Part shown: positions 6,413-7,285 of the stretch, piece by piece
Position numbering within the stretch: position 1 is the first letter of the stretch
How the letters are laid out: each line of letters opens with the position of its first letter
Assembly: GCA_031277195.1 (NCBI GenBank)
Contig: JAITMU010000205.1
Location: 1 to 7,285 of the forward strand
From: Gallionellaceae bacterium
GTDB taxonomy: Bacteria > Pseudomonadota > Gammaproteobacteria > Burkholderiales > Gallionellaceae
Direction of reading: 5' to 3'
DNA: 7,285 bases
Notes under the pieces: model-generated
What the model saw: the letters and a program-made list of their open reading frames with translations, nothing else
Database searches by the model: none
Told to the model about the DNA's origin: nothing
Position numbers and translations under genes: made by a program

Positions 6413-6985
6413 ATGCTTGTTCTGGCTTCCACCTCGATTTACCGGCGCGAATTACTGGCGCGTCTGGGACTCCCGTTTTTGACCGCTTCCCCCGATGTGG
6501 ACGAGACGCCGCTGTCTGGCGAAACCGCCGCAGAGACCTCGCAACGGCTATCCCGCGAAAAGGCGCAGGCCGTGGCCTCCGCCCATCCCGACGCAATCAT
6601 CATCGGCTCGGATCAAGTCGCCCTGCTGGATGGCCAGCAACTCGGCAAACCGCTGACGCACGACAACGCCGTGCGCCAATTGCAAGCAATGCGCGGCAAC
6701 ACCGTGGTTTTTTATACCTCGCTAACCGTGCTGAATGCCCGCACCGGCAATATGCAAACCGGAACCGCGGAAAATCGCGTCACATTCCGCCAGCTTAACG
6801 ACACGCAAATTGAATCCTATCTATCAAAAGAACAACCCTACAACTGCGCGGGCAGCGCCAAATCGGAAGGGCTGGGCATCGCGCTCATCAGCCAAATGGA
6901 AGGCGACGACCCCAATGCGCTGGTTGGATTGCCGTTGATTTTGCTGGTGACGATGCTGGGGAAAGAAGGGATTGAGGTGGTGTAA
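6413..6985 (+). CDS. yceF: Maf family nucleotide pyrophosphatase, YceF type
   Basis: Predicted 7-methyl-GTP pyrophosphatase that hydrolyses modified nucleoside triphosphates to monophosphates (house-cleaning), cytoplasmic, 190 residues. Family motifs: LASTSIYRRELL (4-15), DVDETP (28-33), REKA (48-51), the catalytic Asp67 in IIGSDQV, LGKP (77-80), and CAGSAKSEGLGI (145-156). GSDQV followed by LLDG resembles E. coli YceF rather than YhdE (dTTP/UTP type), which is the basis of the specificity call. ATG 6413 is chosen because Maf proteins begin just before (L/V)LAS; it has no visible Shine-Dalgarno sequence. An in-frame ATG at 6365 has GAGG 5 nt upstream and would add 16 residues (MIYISSLS...), so the start is uncertain. 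It is divergent from yceD, as in E. coli. Confidence 0.92.
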   Translation: MLVLASTSIYRRELLARLGLPFLTASPDVDETPLSGETAAETSQRLSREKAQAVASAHPDAIIIGSDQVALLDGQQLGKPLTHDNAVRQLQAMRGNTVVFYTSLTVLNARTGNMQTGTAENRVTFRQLNDTQIESYLSKEQPYNCAGSAKSEGLGIALISQMEGDDPNALVGLPLILLVTMLGKEGIEVV

Positions 6986-6989
6986 CCCG

Positions 6990-7041
6990 CCCCTCACCCT
7001 AACCCTCTCCCCACAAGTGGGGAGAGGGTTAGGGTGAGGGG
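6990..7041. repeat. Perfect 52-bp palindrome after maf
   Basis: CCCCTCACCCTAACCCTCTC begins a 25-nt arm (6990-7014). After two central bases (AA) its exact complement follows (7017-7041). It starts 4 bp after the maf stop. The sequence belongs to the same C-rich CCCTC(A/T)CCC family as 5518-5640. No T-tract follows, so on its own it is not an intrinsic terminator, but in RNA it would form a very stable stem at the 3' end of the maf message, protecting it from exonucleases. Confidence 0.85.
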
Positions 7042-7062
7042 AAACACCCCCAAAAAAAACAA

Positions 7063-7086
7063 AAAAGCCCGCATCTGCGGGCTTTT
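7063..7086 (-). terminator. Rho-independent terminator of the tRNA operon, probably bidirectional
   Basis: Stem AAAAGCCCGCA (7063-7073) and TGCGGGCTTTT (7076-7086) around a very short TC loop. On the minus strand the GC stem is followed by six T, one G and eight T (7066-7052), a strong terminator for the tRNA transcript that ends 9 bp upstream at 7095. On the plus strand TTTTCTCT follows, a weaker U-tract that could end the maf transcript. Confidence 0.88.
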
Positions 7087-7094
7087 CTCTGAAT

Positions 7095-7170
7095 TGGCGT
7101 CCCCTACGAGATTCGAACTCGTGTTATCGCCGTGAAAGGGCGGTGTCCTAGGCCTCTAGACGAAGGGGAC
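7095..7170 (-). tRNA. tRNA-Glu (anticodon UUC)
   Basis: 76 nt with an encoded CCA (7097-7095). The acceptor stem GTCCCCT pairs with AGGGGAC, and the discriminator is G. The anticodon loop CTTTCAC gives anticodon TTC at 7136-7134. The T-arm is ACGAG TTCGAAT CTCGT. Overall nearly identical to E. coli tRNA-Glu, except the T-stem and an anticodon stem whose outermost pair (27-43) is C-A instead of C-G. It lies 15 bp downstream of tRNA-Ala, so both probably come from one precursor. It reads codons GAA and GAG. Confidence 0.97.
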
Positions 7171-7185
7171 AGAAACTTCTACTTC

Positions 7186-7261
<76 letters not shown>

Positions 7262-7275
7262 TGAAAAGAGGGCGC

Positions 7276-7281
7276 ATTATA
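7276..7281 (-). promoter_or_regulatory. -10 element of the tRNA-Ala/Glu promoter
   Basis: Minus strand reads TATAAT (7281-7276), a perfect -10, followed by GCGCCCTC and then, 14 nt after the hexamer, the first base of tRNA-Ala (7261). The GC-rich discriminator is typical of stable-RNA promoters under stringent control. The -35 lies beyond the right edge of the window. Confidence 0.8.
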
Positions 7282-7285
7282 GTGA

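Overview
The window is a core chromosomal locus, not an accessory region. It carries the type II fatty-acid and phospholipid initiation cluster in the order yceD-rpmF-plsX-fabH-fabD-fabG-acpP-fabF, all on the minus strand. A maf/yceF-type gene is divergent from yceD, and two tRNA genes (Ala-GGC, then Glu-UUC) lie beyond it on the minus strand. Gene order, E. coli-like proteins, encoded tRNA CCA ends and GC-rich DNA with abundant REP-like palindromes suggest a proteobacterium. A betaproteobacterium (Nitrosomonadales/Gallionellaceae-like) is most likely, but that is inferred from protein character, without a database search.

Layout from right to left, in the direction of the main operon: tRNA promoter (-10 at 7276-7281), tRNA-Ala, tRNA-Glu, then a terminator (7063-7086) shared with the convergent maf gene, preceded on the maf side by a perfect 25-bp-arm palindrome. 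The maf/yceD divergent gap is only 57 bp. On the minus strand it holds a near-consensus sigma70 promoter whose predicted start falls at or within about 3 nt of the yceD ATG. Then follow yceD (23S rRNA accumulation), rpmF (bL32, only 59 codons), plsX, fabH (overlapping the plsX stop), fabD, fabG, acpP (with its own promoter) and fabF, which starts at TTG and runs off the left edge.

The genes form one pathway. FabD makes malonyl-ACP, FabH condenses it with acetyl-CoA, FabG reduces the ketoacyl-ACP, AcpP carries the chain, FabF elongates it, and PlsX converts finished acyl-ACP to acyl-phosphate for phospholipid synthesis. YceD and L32 tie the operon to ribosome supply.

I see no new defence, mobile or biosynthetic system. 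The unusual layer is in the gaps. Four palindromic repeats of three sequence families fill the intergenic spaces. Two of them, from different families, have an outer TAG that is the actual stop codon of the gene they follow (fabH and fabD). One of these also sits 13 bp from the fabD start, which has no visible Shine-Dalgarno sequence. No gene-free stretch exceeds 300 bases.
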